Source: Lysobacteraceae bacterium NML93-0399
GTDB taxonomy: Bacteria; Pseudomonadota; Gammaproteobacteria; Xanthomonadales; Xanthomonadaceae
Assembly (NCBI GenBank): GCA_002307375.1
Contig: NTJI01000002.1
Location: 620,001 to 684,000, forward strand
Reading direction: 5' to 3'
DNA length: 64,000 nucleotides
Shown: piece after piece, positions 34,361 to 53,531 of the stretch
Layout: every line of letters begins with the position of its first letter
Position numbering within the stretch: the stretch's first letter is position 1
The notes under the pieces: generated by a model
Databases searched by the model: none
Told to the model about the DNA's origin: nothing
What the model saw: the letters and a program-made list of their open reading frames with translations, nothing else
Program-made: the position numbers and the translations under genes

Positions 34361-34735
34361 TCAGCCCTTCGGACGCTTGGCGCCGTACTTCGAACGTGCC
34401 TGCTTACGCTTCGCGACGCCGGCGGCGTCGAGCGAACCACGGACGGTGTGGTAACGCACACCGGGGAGGTCCTTGACGCGACCGCCGCGGATCAGGACCA
34501 CGCTGTGCTCCTGCAGGTTGTGACCTTCGCCGCCGATGTACGAGATGACCTCGTAACCATTGGTCAGGCGCACCTTGGCGACCTTGCGAAGCGCCGAGTT
34601 CGGCTTCTTCGGGGTCGTGGTGTACACGCGGGTGCAGACGCCACGGCGCTGCGGGCAGTTCGCCAGCGCGGGCGAAGTGCTCTTGTAGGTTTCGGGGCTG
34701 CGCGGCTTCCGCACCAGCTGGTTGATCGTTGCCAT
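34361..34735 (-). CDS. rpsL: 30S ribosomal protein S12
   Basis: The 124-residue decoding-centre protein has the [10 protein letters not shown] and [17 protein letters not shown] loops with the lysines (E. coli 43 and 88) whose change gives streptomycin resistance unaltered, so it looks wild type. It is the first gene of the str operon, with a good promoter about 80 bp upstream. Confidence 0.98.
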   Translation of the reverse strand: MATINQLVRKPRSPETYKSTSPALANCPQRRGVCTRVYTTTPKKPNSALRKVAKVRLTNGYEVISYIGGEGHNLQEHSVVLIRGGRVKDLPGVRYHTVRGSLDAAGVAKRKQARSKYGAKRPKG

Positions 34736-34814
34736 CAGGTCTCGGGTCTGTGGTTTCGGGCCTAGGCCCGGTGAAAAACGAAGACAGACGGGATCGCCGC
34801 CTGTCAGACGAAAA

Positions 34815-34844
34815 AGTATAGCCCGCGCTGACGAATACCGTCAA
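34815..34844 (-). promoter_or_regulatory. Predicted sigma-70 promoter of the str operon
   Basis: -35 TTGACG (34839-34844) and -10 TATACT (34815-34820) lie 18 bp apart on the minus strand, about 80 bp before rpsL. This is one of the strongest consensus matches in the window. Confidence 0.75.
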
Positions 34845-34955
34845 CGCGGGTCATACCGCCGCCGGCCGCTCCGAAGAGCACAGCCCGGCATACAACCTCT
34901 CCCGTCCGTCCTGGACCGAATACGAGCCGCGTCCTGCGCCTCTTTTCGGAGTCTG

Positions 34956-34976
34956 GGCGGCCCACGCGGGGCCGCC
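34956..34976 (-). terminator. Hairpin after rpoC
   Basis: GGCGGCCC (34956-34963) pairs with GGGCCGCC (34969-34976) 15 bp beyond the rpoC stop. No U-tract follows on the minus strand, so intrinsic termination is uncertain; it separates the rpoBC unit from the str promoter. Confidence 0.4.
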
Positions 34977-34990
34977 AAAGGGGTGCAACT

Positions 34991-39265
<4,275 letters not shown>

Positions 39266-39353
39266 GTCTTTACTCCGGGAATGGGGAACCTGGGGCGGGT
39301 TGGATCAGGTCTCGCGCGGCACTGGCGCGCCGCGCGTCGGACGTCCTTGCGCC

Positions 39354-43544
<4,191 letters not shown>

Positions 43545-43741
43545 GGGGAGTACGCCTCGATGGATCGATGGGATCGCGTTGCGATCCGGAACAGAAAGCT
43601 GTCACTGGGTAGTCGCTGGTATTGCCGGCACCAGCACGCCATCTCCCGCTACTACCCACTGACAACTGCGTCAGTTGTCGTGTTGCGTCTTGCGTGTCGC
43701 AGGCCGCCCTGAAACGGTTGAACGATTTCAGGAACGACCAA

Positions 43742-43767
43742 GGGCCGGGAGCTTTCGCCCCCGGCCC
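43742..43767 (-). promoter_or_regulatory. rplL-rpoB intercistronic hairpin, candidate attenuator
   Basis: An 8-bp stem GGGCCGGG (43742-43749) with CCCGGCCC (43760-43767), extended by inner GC pairs around a TTTC loop, lies 40 bp after rplL. In E. coli a partial terminator at this spot sets the ratio of L7/L12 to RNA polymerase. No U-tract is present here, so equivalence is inferred from position. Confidence 0.5.
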
Positions 43768-43807
43768 CGGCGCATCGACAGCATGTGCTGCGATGCCAAG
43801 GTGTTGC

Positions 43808-44179
43808 TTACTTGAGCTCGGCGGTCGCGCCAGCAGCCTCGAGATCCTTCTTGATCTTCTCGGCTTCTTCCTTCGAGGCGCCTTCCTTGACGTCCTTCGG
43901 TGCGCCTTCGACCAGGTCCTTGGCTTCCTTCAGGCCCAGGCCGGTGATGGCGCGGACGACCTTGATGACCTCGACCTTCTTGTCGCCGGCGGCCTTCAGC
44001 ACGACGGTGAACTCGGTCTGCTCTTCGGCAGCGGCAGCAGCCGGGCCGGCAGCGGCAGCGGCGACCGGAGCGGCGGCGGAGACGCCGAACTTCTCTTCGA
44101 TGGCCTTGACCAGCTCCATCACTTCCATCAGGGACTTCTCGGCGATGGCGTCGACGATCTGCTCGGTGGTAAGGGACAT
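43808..44179 (-). CDS. rplL: 50S ribosomal protein L7/L12
   Basis: The 123-residue stalk protein has an N-terminal dimerisation region ([20 protein letters not shown]), an alanine-rich hinge (about residues 35-53), and the factor-binding C-terminal domain [20 protein letters not shown]. It recruits elongation-factor GTPases. It follows rplJ by 57 bp. Confidence 0.98.
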   Translation of the reverse strand: MSLTTEQIVDAIAEKSLMEVMELVKAIEEKFGVSAAAPVAAAAAGPAAAAAEEQTEFTVVLKAAGDKKVEVIKVVRAITGLGLKEAKDLVEGAPKDVKEGASKEEAEKIKKDLEAAGATAELK

Positions 44180-44236
44180 TGTGTTTACCTTTGAAAAGTT
44201 TTCTGGGATGGGGTTCGTTGGACCGGCAGGTCCGGC

Positions 44237-44782
44237 TTACGCCGTTGCTTCGGTCGCGCTTTCAGCCGCAGCTTCGGCCGGCGCGTCCTCGCCACCGCCC
44301 TGCTGGTCGCCGACGGCCTTGACGGCACGGGCGAACATCGCGGCGGGCTCGGAGAGCACGCGGGCGAGCATGGACAGCGCCTGGTCGAGCGTCGGCAGCG
44401 AAGCCAGGACTTCGACGTGGCTGGCCGGGTACAGCTGGCCTTCGACGACGACGACCTTGGGCACCAGCTTGCTGTTGTCCTTGGCGAATTCCTTGATCAG
44501 GCGACCGGCAGCGCCGGGCTCCTCGGTCGAGAACGCATACAGCAGAGGCCCGACCAGCGCGTCCTTCGAACACGCGTAATCGGTACCTTCCACGGCGCGA
44601 GCGGCCAGGGTGTTCTTGACAACGCGCAAGTACACACCGGTCTCACGAGCCTTCTTGCGCATCGCGGTCATCTGACTGACCGTGGTGCCCACGTACTCGA
44701 CGGCAACCAAGGAGTGGGCCTTCGCGGCGACTTCTGCCAGCTCGGCGACGACTTCCTGCTTCTGGGACAGATTGAGAGCCAT
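44237..44782 (-). CDS. rplJ: 50S ribosomal protein L10
   Basis: The 181-residue stalk base anchors L7/L12 dimers by its C-terminal helix; the very end is alanine- and glutamate-rich ([15 protein letters not shown]). [19 protein letters not shown] and the [20 protein letters not shown] region identify it. AGGAG lies 7 nt before the ATG. The 375-bp leader upstream is where L10 would be expected to act. Confidence 0.97.
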   Translation of the reverse strand: MALNLSQKQEVVAELAEVAAKAHSLVAVEYVGTTVSQMTAMRKKARETGVYLRVVKNTLAARAVEGTDYACSKDALVGPLLYAFSTEEPGAAGRLIKEFAKDNSKLVPKVVVVEGQLYPASHVEVLASLPTLDQALSMLARVLSEPAAMFARAVKAVGDQQGGGEDAPAEAAAESATEATA

Positions 44783-45157
44783 TAATCACTCCTCATTGTG
44801 AACTCCGCTCGCGGCTCCTGCCGGTCGCGGTCCTGAGCGGCCCCATCCTTGGCGCCGGGGATGCGCGGAGCATCCCGGTGGTGGCCTTTCGCCCCTGGCG
44901 GAACGTGCGTACGCCAGAAAACTTCGAAAAGGCATCACCATCTACGCAGGCCCTCGGTGCGGACACCTTCGGATTAAGCGGTCGATGCCGTCGGTGGCGG
45001 CGATTCCCTGCCAGTTCGAGCATCCGATGCCCGTCGCCACCTCGACCCCGACCGCGCCTGCGGTCTTTGACGGCGCCACGCAGGACGTGAAGTCCAGCGC
45101 GATGCCCCCAAAATCACGCCGCTCCGCGAACGGACCGGCGTGTTTGCTACGTTTCGA
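44783..45157 (-). promoter_or_regulatory. rplA-rplJ intergenic leader (candidate L10 leader)
   Basis: No gene and no clear promoter are seen in these 375 bp. Near the rplJ end a hairpin GGGATGC/GCATCCC with a 5-nt loop (44858-44876) and further GC-rich complementary stretches occur. In gammaproteobacteria this position holds the L10(L12)4-binding leader; the assignment here rests on position and structure, not on a recognised consensus. Confidence 0.45.
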
Positions 45158-45862
45158 TCAGCGCGCGATGGTCAGCGTCGACTGGTCGACAGTGACGCCC
45201 GGACCCATGGTCGAGCTCACCGAGATCTTCTGCAGGTACTGGCCCTTGGCGGTGGCCGGCTTGGCCTTCACCAGGTCGGCCAGCAGCGCCTGCAGGTTTT
45301 CCTTCAGCTTGTCGGCATCGAAATCGGCCTTGCCGATCGTGCAGTGGATGATGCCGGCCTTGTCGGTGCGGTAGCGGACCTGGCCGCCCTTCGCGTTCTT
45401 CACTGCCTCGCCCGGGTTCGGGGAGACCGTGCCGACCTTCGGGTTGGGCATCAGGCCGCGCGGGCCGAGGACCGTACCGAGCTTGCCGACGACGCGCATC
45501 GCATCCGGCGTGGCGATGACCACGTCGTAGTTGATGTCGCCGCCCTGCATCTTCTCGGCCAGGTCGTCCATGCCGACGATGTCGGCACCGGCGGCCAGGG
45601 CCTCGTCGGCCTTGGCACCGGCCGGCGCGAACACCGCCACGCGGACGCTCTTGCCGGTACCGGCCGGCAGCACGGTCGAGCCGCGCACCTGCTGGTCGGA
45701 CTTGCGCGCGTCGACGCCGAGGCGGACGGCGACGTCCACGGCTTCGGCGAACTTGGCGCTGCAATGGTCCTTGACGATCTTCAGAGCGTCATCGATGCCG
45801 TAGCTCTTGCCCGGCTGCACGGCAGCCTGCAGGGCCTTCTGTCGCTTGGTCAGCTTTGCCAT
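45158..45862 (-). CDS. rplA: 50S ribosomal protein L1
   Basis: The 234-residue protein forms the mobile E-site stalk and in E. coli represses rplKA translation by binding the leader. [19 protein letters not shown], the signature [20 protein letters not shown] and a C-terminal [16 protein letters not shown] are present. GGAGGG within the end of rplK serves as its ribosome site; the gap is 4 bp. Confidence 0.98.
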   Translation of the reverse strand: MAKLTKRQKALQAAVQPGKSYGIDDALKIVKDHCSAKFAEAVDVAVRLGVDARKSDQQVRGSTVLPAGTGKSVRVAVFAPAGAKADEALAAGADIVGMDDLAEKMQGGDINYDVVIATPDAMRVVGKLGTVLGPRGLMPNPKVGTVSPNPGEAVKNAKGGQVRYRTDKAGIIHCTIGKADFDADKLKENLQALLADLVKAKPATAKGQYLQKISVSSTMGPGVTVDQSTLTIAR

Positions 45863-45866
45863 GATC

Positions 45867-46295
45867 TCAGCCCTCCACCGTCAGGCCCATCGAACGGGCC
45901 GAGCCCGCGATGGTGCGCACTGCTGCTTCCAGATCCGCTGCGGTCAGATCGGGCTCCTTCGCCTTGGCGATGTCCTCGAGCTGCGCGCGCGTGACCTTGC
46001 CCACCTTCTCGGTGTTGGGACGCTTGGAACCGGACGACACGCCCGCCGCCTTCTTCAGCAGCACCGATGCCGGCGTGCTCTTGGTGATGAAGGTGAAGGT
46101 ACGGTCCGAGTAGGCCGTGATGACGACCGGAGTCGGCAGACCCGGCTCGAGCTTGGAGGTCGCGGCGTTGAACGCCTTGCAGAACTCCATGATGTTCAGG
46201 CCACGCTGACCCAGCGCGGGACCGACCGGCGGCGAGGGGTTGGCCTGACCGGCCTTCACCTGCAGCTTGATGTAACCGACGACTTTCTTCGCCAT
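45867..46295 (-). CDS. rplK: 50S ribosomal protein L11
   Basis: The 142-residue protein of the GTPase centre senses deacylated tRNA with RelA. The N-terminal domain shows [19 protein letters not shown] with the proline helix; the rRNA-binding C-terminal domain ends [16 protein letters not shown]. It is the first gene after a predicted promoter and a leader hairpin. Confidence 0.98.
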   Translation of the reverse strand: MAKKVVGYIKLQVKAGQANPSPPVGPALGQRGLNIMEFCKAFNAATSKLEPGLPTPVVITAYSDRTFTFITKSTPASVLLKKAAGVSSGSKRPNTEKVGKVTRAQLEDIAKAKEPDLTAADLEAAVRTIAGSARSMGLTVEG

Positions 46296-46393
46296 TGTCT
46301 TCTTCTCTCCGGGTGCAAACGCCTGGACTCAGGCTCCCCATCGCTTCCGGGAATTGACGTGTCCCGGCTTCACGTTGTGCATCTCGCGCGAAA

Positions 46394-46411
46394 GGCCGCC
46401 TTGCGGCGGCC
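46394..46411 (-). promoter_or_regulatory. Leader hairpin upstream of rplK
   Basis: GGCCGCC (46394-46400) pairs perfectly with GGCGGCC (46405-46411) around a 4-nt loop. It is about 40 bp after the predicted rplK promoter and could be part of the L1 feedback site or a terminator-like structure (TTTCG follows on the minus strand). Confidence 0.45.
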
Positions 46412-46449
46412 TGTACGATTGCCCGGCGCGGCCGGACAGCGAGCCGCGC

Positions 46450-46479
46450 ACTATAGCAGGGTTTCGCGCGCCCGTCACA
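46450..46479 (-). promoter_or_regulatory. Predicted promoter of rplKAJL-rpoBC
   Basis: -35 TGTGAC (46474-46479) and -10 TATAGT (46450-46455) are 18 bp apart on the minus strand, starting 19 bp after the nusG stop. The sequence after the -10, GCGCGGC, is GC-rich as expected of stringently controlled promoters. Confidence 0.6.
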
Positions 46480-46497
46480 GGGCGCGAGAACCGGGGT

Positions 46498-47070
46498 TCA
46501 GGCCTTCTCGACCTGGCCGAATTCGAGCTCGACCGGGGTGGACCGGCCGAAGATCAGCACCGCCACACGCAGGCGGCTCTTCTCGTAGTTGACCTCTTCG
46601 ACCACGCCGTTGAAGTCGTTGAACGGACCATCGATGACGCGGACCATCTGGCCGGCCTCGAACAGCACCTTCGGACGCGGCTTCTCGACGCCTTCCTGCA
46701 CGCGGTCGAGGATCACGGCGGCTTCGTCGTCGCGGATCGGAAGCGGACGATCGGCGGTGCCGCCGATGAAGCCCATGACCTTCGGCGTTTCCTTGACCAG
46801 GTGCCAGCTTTCGTTGTCCATGCGCGGGATCCCGCCCTCGTCCGAGGTCAGGATCTGCACCAGCACGTAGCCGGGGAAGAACTTGCGCTCGGAACGGCGC
46901 TTCTGGCCGGAGCGCATTTCGACCACTTCCTCGGTCGGCACCAGCACGTCGCCGAACTTCTCCTGCATGCCGGTGCGCGCGATGCGGTCGCGCAGGGCCT
47001 GGGCCACCGACTTCTCGAAGCCGGAATAGGCATGCACGACGTACCAGCGCTTGACGCCTTCGGTTTCCAT
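46498..47070 (-). CDS. nusG: Transcription termination/antitermination factor NusG
   Basis: The 190-residue factor couples RNA polymerase to the ribosome (through S10) and to Rho. The N-terminal domain starts [20 protein letters not shown] and includes [11 protein letters not shown]; the C-terminal KOW region is [19 protein letters not shown]. It follows secE by 16 bp. The rplK promoter begins just after its stop. Confidence 0.98.
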   Translation of the reverse strand: METEGVKRWYVVHAYSGFEKSVAQALRDRIARTGMQEKFGDVLVPTEEVVEMRSGQKRRSERKFFPGYVLVQILTSDEGGIPRMDNESWHLVKETPKVMGFIGGTADRPLPIRDDEAAVILDRVQEGVEKPRPKVLFEAGQMVRVIDGPFNDFNGVVEEVNYEKSRLRVAVLIFGRSTPVELEFGQVEKA

Positions 47071-47086
47071 CAGATTCGTTACTCCG

Positions 47087-47482
47087 TCACTGCCTCAGGA
47101 TGAGGCGGATCAGCCACTGGATGATCTGGTCGAAACCGGCCAGCAGCAGGCTGATGATGGCCACGGCGATGATCACGATCCAGGTCAGGCGGATCGCCTC
47201 CTGGCGTGTCGGCCAGACGACCTTGCGCATCTCGAAGCGGGTCTCCGAGAAGAATTCGCGGGTCTTGTGACCCTTGCCCGTGGTCAGGAAGACCGCGGCG
47301 GCACCGATCACGCAGAGCGCAATGATGATGCTGCGCACCGGCGTCGCCAGCTGCGCTTCGAACCAGTAGAACGCGAATACGCCGAGGGCGACGAGCGCAA
47401 CCGCGGCGGCGTACTTGGCGAGGTCCGTGGAGGACGCGCCTTTCGATTGCTCCACTCTGCTGTTCAAATCCCGGCGACTCAT
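47087..47482 (-). CDS. secE: Preprotein translocase subunit SecE
   Basis: The 131-residue protein is a three-helix type like that of E. coli: membrane segments at about residues 22-42, 48-66 and 103-125. The conserved amphipathic region is [20 protein letters not shown], which clamps SecY. The ATG at 47482 gives the family length. It lies between tRNA-Trp and nusG, the conserved arrangement. Confidence 0.96.
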   Translation of the reverse strand: MSRRDLNSRVEQSKGASSTDLAKYAAAVALVALGVFAFYWFEAQLATPVRSIIIALCVIGAAAVFLTTGKGHKTREFFSETRFEMRKVVWPTRQEAIRLTWIVIIAVAIISLLLAGFDQIIQWLIRLILRQ

Positions 47483-47551
47483 CGGTTTGCGACTGCTCGG
47501 TTGACGGGCCAGACCGTGCTGCGCCCGGACCCGCGCGGACGATTCCGCGAA

Positions 47552-47627
<76 letters not shown>

Positions 47628-47753
47628 ACGGATTGGAACTTGGCTGCCGACATCGGGAGTCCCGAGACGGCGAAGGCGGACCGGGGTACCGGCCCGCCCT
47701 TTTGATCGTCATTCCCGCGGCAGCGGGAACGAGACCTTGGATCCTATTATCCT

Positions 47754-47907
47754 CATTCCCGCGTAGGCGGGAATCCAGGGACTTTGGAGCTTTACAGCTA
47801 AAGCTTGAAGGCGCTGGATCCCCGCTTGACCGGACAGTTGTCCGTTGAAAACCGCGGGGATGACGTAACGGCCGCCGAACGCGCGTTCGCGCGCTCGGGC
47901 CGTTTCG
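47754..47907. repeat. tuf 3' flank, near-identical to 30124-30277
   Basis: This is the second copy of the tuf downstream block, with the hairpin AACGGCC/GGCCGTT (47867-47904) and the palindrome CGGACAGTTGTCCG (47831-47844). It fills much of the 280-bp gap between tuf and tRNA-Trp; a further CATTCCCGCGG palindrome lies at 47710-47730. Confidence 0.85.
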
Positions 47908-49098
<1,191 letters not shown>

Positions 49099-49174
49099 GG
49101 CTGCTCTGTCTCGAAATCTGGTGAAGTGGTGATTGCGTGCAGCGGCCCCACCAACGGCGGTGACCGCGAAAAGG

Positions 49175-49250
49175 TGGTGCTCACGAAAGGAATCGAACCT
49201 TCGACCTCCTCCTTACCAAGGAGGTGCTCTACCGACTGAGCTACGTGAGC
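49175..49250 (-). tRNA. trnT: tRNA-Thr (GGT anticodon)
   Basis: The 76-nt cloverleaf has acceptor GCTCACG/CGTGAGC, anticodon loop TTGGTAA with GGT, T arm GAAGGTTCGATTCCTTTC, and an encoded CCA. It is 76 bp upstream of tuf copy 2. Confidence 0.97.
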
Positions 49251-49287
49251 AACGATGTGGAACCGGGGTGCCGCGTGGAACGTTCAA

Positions 49288-49361
49288 TGGAGCGGGAGAC
49301 GGGAATCGAACCCGCACCATCAGCTTGGAAGGCTGAGGTTCTACCGTTGAACTACTCCCGC
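49288..49361 (-). tRNA. trnG: tRNA-Gly (TCC anticodon)
   Basis: The 74-nt cloverleaf has acceptor GCGGGAG/CTCCCGC, anticodon stem TCAGC/GCTGA around CTTCCAA, and an encoded CCA. It lies 37 bp before tRNA-Thr in the same transcript. Confidence 0.97.
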
Positions 49362-49421
49362 ACCGGGACCCGCCTACCGCATTACAACCTGTCGCACTGC
49401 AATTGTTCCACCGAGCCGAAA

Positions 49422-49507
49422 TGGTGGAGGGAGGTGGATTCGAACCACCGAAGGCGTAAGCCAGCAGATTTACAGTCTGCCCCCGTTGGCCGCTTGGGTA
49501 TCCCTCC
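49422..49507 (-). tRNA. trnY: tRNA-Tyr (GTA anticodon)
   Basis: The 86-nt class II tRNA has acceptor GGAGGGA/TCCCTCC, anticodon GTA in ACTGTAAATC, a long variable arm and an encoded CCA. It is the first gene of the tRNA-tuf unit. Confidence 0.97.
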
Positions 49508-49541
49508 GGCGCTTTCGTCTTGCCGGTGAAAACAGCCCGCG

Positions 49542-49570
49542 ATTTTGGGGCCAGTTCCGGATCCTGTCAA
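49542..49570 (-). promoter_or_regulatory. Predicted promoter of the tRNA-Tyr-Gly-Thr-tuf unit
   Basis: -35 TTGACA (49565-49570, perfect consensus) and -10 CAAAAT (49542-49547) are 17 bp apart on the minus strand, with the GC-rich discriminator CGCGGGC following, as expected for stringent control. It is about 35 bp before the tRNA-Tyr 5' end. Confidence 0.7.
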
Positions 49571-49935
49571 CGTCGGATGACGCCGGATTTCACCGGACCC
49601 GTCCGCGACAGGCGGCCTGCGCAGGCGGGGGCGCATCTTAACCGGAGCGGCGCGCGGATGCCATCGTTCGCACTCGATTTTTTGCGGATCCGGCGCACAA
49701 ACGCGGCCTCACGCTTTCCGACCCGCGGCCGCATCGTGTCCAGCGCCTGTCGGGTGCCGCGGCCACCAAGCGGATATCGGGCCGCGACCGGGCAAGGCGC
49801 CCCAACCTGAGCGCGAGAGCCAAAGCCACTGGATGACCAGCCTTCGGCTGATGAACAAGCGCCTCTCGCTTTGGCGGAAATGACGGAATCTGGGAGCAGT
49901 GGCCTCCGGACGCAGTTCGACGCGCATCCCGACAC

Positions 49936-49966
49936 GAGAAAGGCGCCGCGAGGGCGCCTTTTTCTC
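49936..49966. terminator. Terminator downstream of ychF, possibly bidirectional
   Basis: A GGCGCC/GGCGCC stem is flanked by GAGAAA on the left and TTTTTCTC on the right, 16 bp beyond the ychF stop. Read leftward from ychF, the hairpin is followed by TTTCTC; read rightward it is followed by TTTTTC. Confidence 0.75.
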
Positions 49967-49981
49967 GACCAACGCGGCGCG

Positions 49982-51073
49982 TCAGACGTTGAAGCGGAAA
50001 TGCATCACGTCGCCGTCCTTGACGATGTACTCCTTGCCTTCCAGGCGCCACTTGCCGGCTTCCTTCGCCCCGCCCTCGCCGTTGTAGCGGATGAAGTCGT
50101 CGTAGCCGACCACCTCGGCGCGGATGAAGCCCTTCTCGAAATCGGTATGGATCACCGCCGCGGCCTGCGGCGCGGTGGCGCCGATCTTCACCGTCCAGGC
50201 CCGGACTTCCTTTACGCCGGCGGTGAAATAGGTCTGCAGCGTGAGCAGGCCGTAGGCGGCGCGGATCACGCGGTTCAGGCCGGGCTCTTCGAGACCCAGA
50301 TCGGCCAGGAAGGCGTCGCGATCGGCATCGTCGAGCTGCGAGAGCTCTTCCTCGATCGCCGCCGACACCGGCACCACCTCGGCGCCCTCGCCGGCCGCGC
50401 GTGCACGCACGGCGTCGAGGTGCGGATTGTTCTCGAAGCCGTCCTCGAGCACGTTGGCGATGTACAGCACGGGCTTGGCGGTCAGCAGGAACAGGTCGCG
50501 GATCGCAGCGCGGTCATCGTCGGAGAGCTGGAGCGCGCGCACCGGCTGGCCGTCTGCCAGACCCTTCTGCACGCGGCCGAGCACTTCGGCGCGGACCTTC
50601 GCGTCCTTGTCGCCGGTCTTGGCCGAACGCTCGGCACGCTGTAGCGCACGTTCGACCGAATCGAGGTCGGCCAGCGCCAGCTCGGTGTCGATCGTCTCGA
50701 TGTCGGCAATCGGGTCGACCTTGTTGTTGACGTGGATGACGTCGGGGTTCTCGAAGCAGCGCACCACGTGGGTGATCGCGTCGACCTCGCGGATGTGCGA
50801 CAGGAACTTGTTGCCCAGACCCTCGCCGCTGGCCGCGCCCGCGACGAGACCGGCAATGTCGACGAACTCGACTGCCGTCGGCAGCACCTTCTGCGGCTTG
50901 ACGATCCCCGCCAGCGCGTTGAGGCGCAGGTCCGGCACCGGCACGATGCCGACGTTCGGCTCGATGGTGCAGAAGGGGAAATTGGCCGCGGCGATACCCG
51001 CCTTGGTCAGCGCGTTGAAGAGGGTCGACTTGCCGACGTTCGGCAGGCCGACGATGCCGCATTTGATGCCCAT
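49982..51073 (-). CDS. ychF: Redox-regulated ATPase YchF (Obg family)
   Basis: The 363-residue P-loop protein has the E. coli length. GLPNVGKST (residues 9-17) is the P-loop, [20 protein letters not shown] the switch region, and NVLE replaces the NKxD of true GTPases, consistent with ATP preference. The C-terminal TGS-like domain includes [20 protein letters not shown]. The ATG at 51073 begins MGIKCGIVG; the open frame upstream runs into a dispersed repeat and is not coding. It is downstream of pth. Confidence 0.97.
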   Translation of the reverse strand: MGIKCGIVGLPNVGKSTLFNALTKAGIAAANFPFCTIEPNVGIVPVPDLRLNALAGIVKPQKVLPTAVEFVDIAGLVAGAASGEGLGNKFLSHIREVDAITHVVRCFENPDVIHVNNKVDPIADIETIDTELALADLDSVERALQRAERSAKTGDKDAKVRAEVLGRVQKGLADGQPVRALQLSDDDRAAIRDLFLLTAKPVLYIANVLEDGFENNPHLDAVRARAAGEGAEVVPVSAAIEEELSQLDDADRDAFLADLGLEEPGLNRVIRAAYGLLTLQTYFTAGVKEVRAWTVKIGATAPQAAAVIHTDFEKGFIRAEVVGYDDFIRYNGEGGAKEAGKWRLEGKEYIVKDGDVMHFRFNV

Positions 51074-51077
51074 CTGG

Positions 51078-51168
51078 GATCCGTGATTGGTGATTCGTGA
51101 TTGGTGATTCGAAAGAGCAGCAGCGCCGTGCTCCCACAAATCACCAATCACCAATCACGAATTACGGC
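51078..51168. repeat. Inverted repeat of GATTSGTGATT motifs (copy 3)
   Basis: The left arm CGTGATTGGTGATTCGTGAT and the right arm CACCAATCACGAATTACGGC enclose a loop with AAAGAGCAGC. It fills the pth-ychF gap. Confidence 0.82.
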
Positions 51169-51743
51169 TTCACCGTATGCAGCCGCGTCATCGCGTCCAT
51201 GAAGTTGCCGTCCATCGCGAGTGGCAGCACGTCGATGGCGTCGTCGATCGCACGCCCGATCAGCACATCGTCGTCGGCGCTTGCGCGCCCCAGCACCCAC
51301 GGGGTGACCTTGTCCTTGCTGCCCGGATGACCGATGCCGATGCGCAGCCGGTGGAACTTGCCGTGGCCGAGCAATTTCATCGTGTCGCGCAGGCCGTTCT
51401 GGCCGCCGTGGCCGCCATCGAACTTCAGCCGCGCGGTGCCCGGTGGCAGATCAAGTTCGTCATGGGCCAGCAGCGCCTGCTCGGGCTCGAACTTCCAGAA
51501 CCGCAGCGCGGCGGTCACCGACTTGCCGCTGAGATTCATGAAGGTGGCCGGCTTGAGCAGCCAGACCGACTGCCCGGCGATGTCGACCTTCGCGGTCTCG
51601 CCGAAGAGTTTGCTGTCGAGCCGGAACGACGCGCCCGCTTTCGCGGCGAGCTCGTCGACAAAACGGAACCCGGCGTTATGCCGGGTCCGTGCATATTCGG
51701 GTCCGGGGTTGCCCAGCCCGACGATCAGGCGCAGTGCTGCCAT
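51162..51743 (-). CDS. pth: Peptidyl-tRNA hydrolase
   Basis: The 193-residue enzyme releases peptides from peptidyl-tRNA that falls off the ribosome. The active-site residues are visible: Asn12 in VGLGNPGPEY, His22 in RHNAGF, and the aspartate of AHDELDLPPG; GGHGGQNGLRD follows. The ATG at 51743 gives the normal length. It lies 46 bp after rplY in the usual rplY-pth-ychF order. Confidence 0.97.
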   Translation of the reverse strand: MAALRLIVGLGNPGPEYARTRHNAGFRFVDELAAKAGASFRLDSKLFGETAKVDIAGQSVWLLKPATFMNLSGKSVTAALRFWKFEPEQALLAHDELDLPPGTARLKFDGGHGGQNGLRDTMKLLGHGKFHRLRIGIGHPGSKDKVTPWVLGRASADDDVLIGRAIDDAIDVLPLAMDGNFMDAMTRLHTVKP

Positions 51744-51789
51744 CGCAACGGCGATGCGGACGCGCCAGCACGGCGCGTCCGCATCACGA

Positions 51790-52425
51790 TCACTCGGCGG
51801 CTGCCGCGTCGCCCGATGCCTCGCCCTCCGCCGGCTCGGCCTCGACGCGGCCGTGCTTGGCGACGACGACGGCGACGTCGTGGTCCGCACCCAGCGACAG
51901 CTCGGGGATCTCGACGCCCTTGGGCAGCTTGATCTGCGAGAGGTGGACGATGTCGCCGACGACCATCTGGCCCAGGTCGATTTCGATGAACTCCGGCAGG
52001 TCGCCCGGCAGGCAGGTCACGGTGACTTCGTTGAGCTCGTGGGTGATCACGACGTCGGCGGCCTTGCCGGCCGGCGAGGTGTCCTCGTTGACGAAGTGCA
52101 GCGGCACCGCGGTCTTGATCGCCTCGTTGGCGTTCACGCGCTGGAAGTCCAGGTGCATGATCTGCTGCTTGAACGGGTGACGCTGCATGTCACGCAGCAG
52201 GACCTTCTGGATGTCGCCGTTGAGGCTCAGGTCCAGGATCGAGGCGTAGAACCACTCGTGCTGGCTGGCGAGCCAGACATCGTTGTGGCTCAGCTCGATG
52301 CTGACCGGGGCGAGGTCGCCGCCGTAGACGACGGCAGGCACTTTGCCGGCGTGACGAAGGCGGCGGCTCGCACCCTTCCCTTCGTCTTCGCGGCGCTGCA
52401 CCTGGATTTCATGCGTGGTAGCCAT
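51790..52425 (-). CDS. rplY: 50S ribosomal protein L25, long (Ctc) form
   Basis: The 211-residue 5S rRNA-binding protein has the N-terminal L25 domain (GKGASRRLRHAGKVPAVVYG) and a C-terminal TL5-type domain with a final acidic tail (EAEPAEGEASGDAAAAE). E. coli L25 has only the first domain. It lies 81 bp after prs. Confidence 0.96.
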   Translation of the reverse strand: MATTHEIQVQRREDEGKGASRRLRHAGKVPAVVYGGDLAPVSIELSHNDVWLASQHEWFYASILDLSLNGDIQKVLLRDMQRHPFKQQIMHLDFQRVNANEAIKTAVPLHFVNEDTSPAGKAADVVITHELNEVTVTCLPGDLPEFIEIDLGQMVVGDIVHLSQIKLPKGVEIPELSLGADHDVAVVVAKHGRVEAEPAEGEASGDAAAAE

Positions 52426-52506
52426 GTGTATTCACTTTTTCTGAGTTGAAACCGCCTCGCGGCGGTGATGCGTCTCGCCCGCGACCAGGCGAGACGTTGC
52501 AGCAGG

Positions 52507-53466
52507 TCAATCCACGTAGAGCGAACTGACCGATTCTCCGAACGCGATCCGGCGGATCGTCTCGGCGAGCAGCTCGGCGACGCTGAGCTGGCGGATGCGC
52601 GCGCAGTTGCGCGCGGCCTCCGACAGCGGAATGGTGTCGGTGACGACCATTTCGTCGAGCTGCGATTTTTCGATGTTGTCGATTGCCGCGCCCGACAGCA
52701 CTGCGTGGGTGCAGTAGGCGACGACCTTGGTGGCGCCCTGCGCTTTCAGCGCGGCGGCCGCGGCGCACAGCGTGCCGGCGGTGTCGACGATGTCGTCGAC
52801 CAGCACGCAGGTCTTGCCGCGCACGTCGCCGATGATGTTCATCACGGTGGCGACGTTCGCGCGCGGGCGGCGCTTGTCGATGATCGCCAGGTCCGCGTCA
52901 TCGAGACGCTTGGCGATCGCACGGGCGCGCACCACGCCACCGACGTCGGGCGAGACCACGACCATGTTGTCGGTGCCGTGCGCGCGCCAGATGTCGGCCA
53001 GCAGCAGCGGCGAGGCGTAGACGTTGTCGACGGGAATGTCGAAGAAGCCCTGGATCTGGTCGGCGTGCAGGTCGACGGTCAGCACGCGGTCGGCGCCGGC
53101 GGCGGTGATGATGCGCGCGGCGACCTTGGCGGTGATCGGCACGCGGCTCGAACGCAGGCGACGGTCCTGGCGCGAGTAGCCGAAGTACGGGATGACCGCG
53201 GTCACGCTGGCGACCGATGCGCGCTTGAGCGCATCGATCAGCACCAGCAGTTCCATCAGGTTCTCGGCCGACGGCGCACACGTGGGCTGGATGACGAACA
53301 CGTCCTGGCGGCGCACGGTCTCTTCGATCTCGACCTGCACCTCGCCGTCGGAGAACGTGGACACCAGCGCGCGGCCCTGGCGCACGCCCAGTTCGCGGCA
53401 TACGGCCTTGGCCAGCGCGCGGTTGGCGTTGCCCGAGAAGATCAGGAGATTGCGTTCTTCTTTCAT
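52507..53466 (-). CDS. prs: Ribose-phosphate pyrophosphokinase
   Basis: The 319-residue enzyme makes PRPP from ribose-5-phosphate and ATP for nucleotide, histidine and tryptophan synthesis. The flexible loop YSRQDRR, the metal site [15 protein letters not shown], and the PRPP-binding [12 protein letters not shown] are present. The ATG at 53466 starts [15 protein letters not shown]; the longer open frame upstream covers tRNA-Gln. It sits between tRNA-Gln and rplY. Confidence 0.97.
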   Translation of the reverse strand: MKEERNLLIFSGNANRALAKAVCRELGVRQGRALVSTFSDGEVQVEIEETVRRQDVFVIQPTCAPSAENLMELLVLIDALKRASVASVTAVIPYFGYSRQDRRLRSSRVPITAKVAARIITAAGADRVLTVDLHADQIQGFFDIPVDNVYASPLLLADIWRAHGTDNMVVVSPDVGGVVRARAIAKRLDDADLAIIDKRRPRANVATVMNIIGDVRGKTCVLVDDIVDTAGTLCAAAAALKAQGATKVVAYCTHAVLSGAAIDNIEKSQLDEMVVTDTIPLSEAARNCARIRQLSVAELLAETIRRIAFGESVSSLYVD

Positions 53467-53531
53467 GTCTGCGGTTCCGCGTCGCTCTGACCGAGCGGAT
53501 GGAGGAATGGCCATGCCGACGGCACGGGAAT

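Larger units (their letters stand above)
49508..49981. other. Intergenic region between the tRNA operon and ychF
   Basis: No gene is seen in these 474 bp. It holds the tRNA promoter at its left end, then about 350 bp with no recognisable element except a degenerate palindromic stretch (GCGAGAGCCAAAG... CTCTCGCTTTGGCGG, about 49810-49880), and a terminator hairpin at 49936-49966. Confidence 0.6.

Noticed and set aside
49810-49880. A gene or mobile element between ychF and the tRNA operon
   Set aside because: Only a degenerate palindromic stretch is visible, with no open frame carrying a domain.
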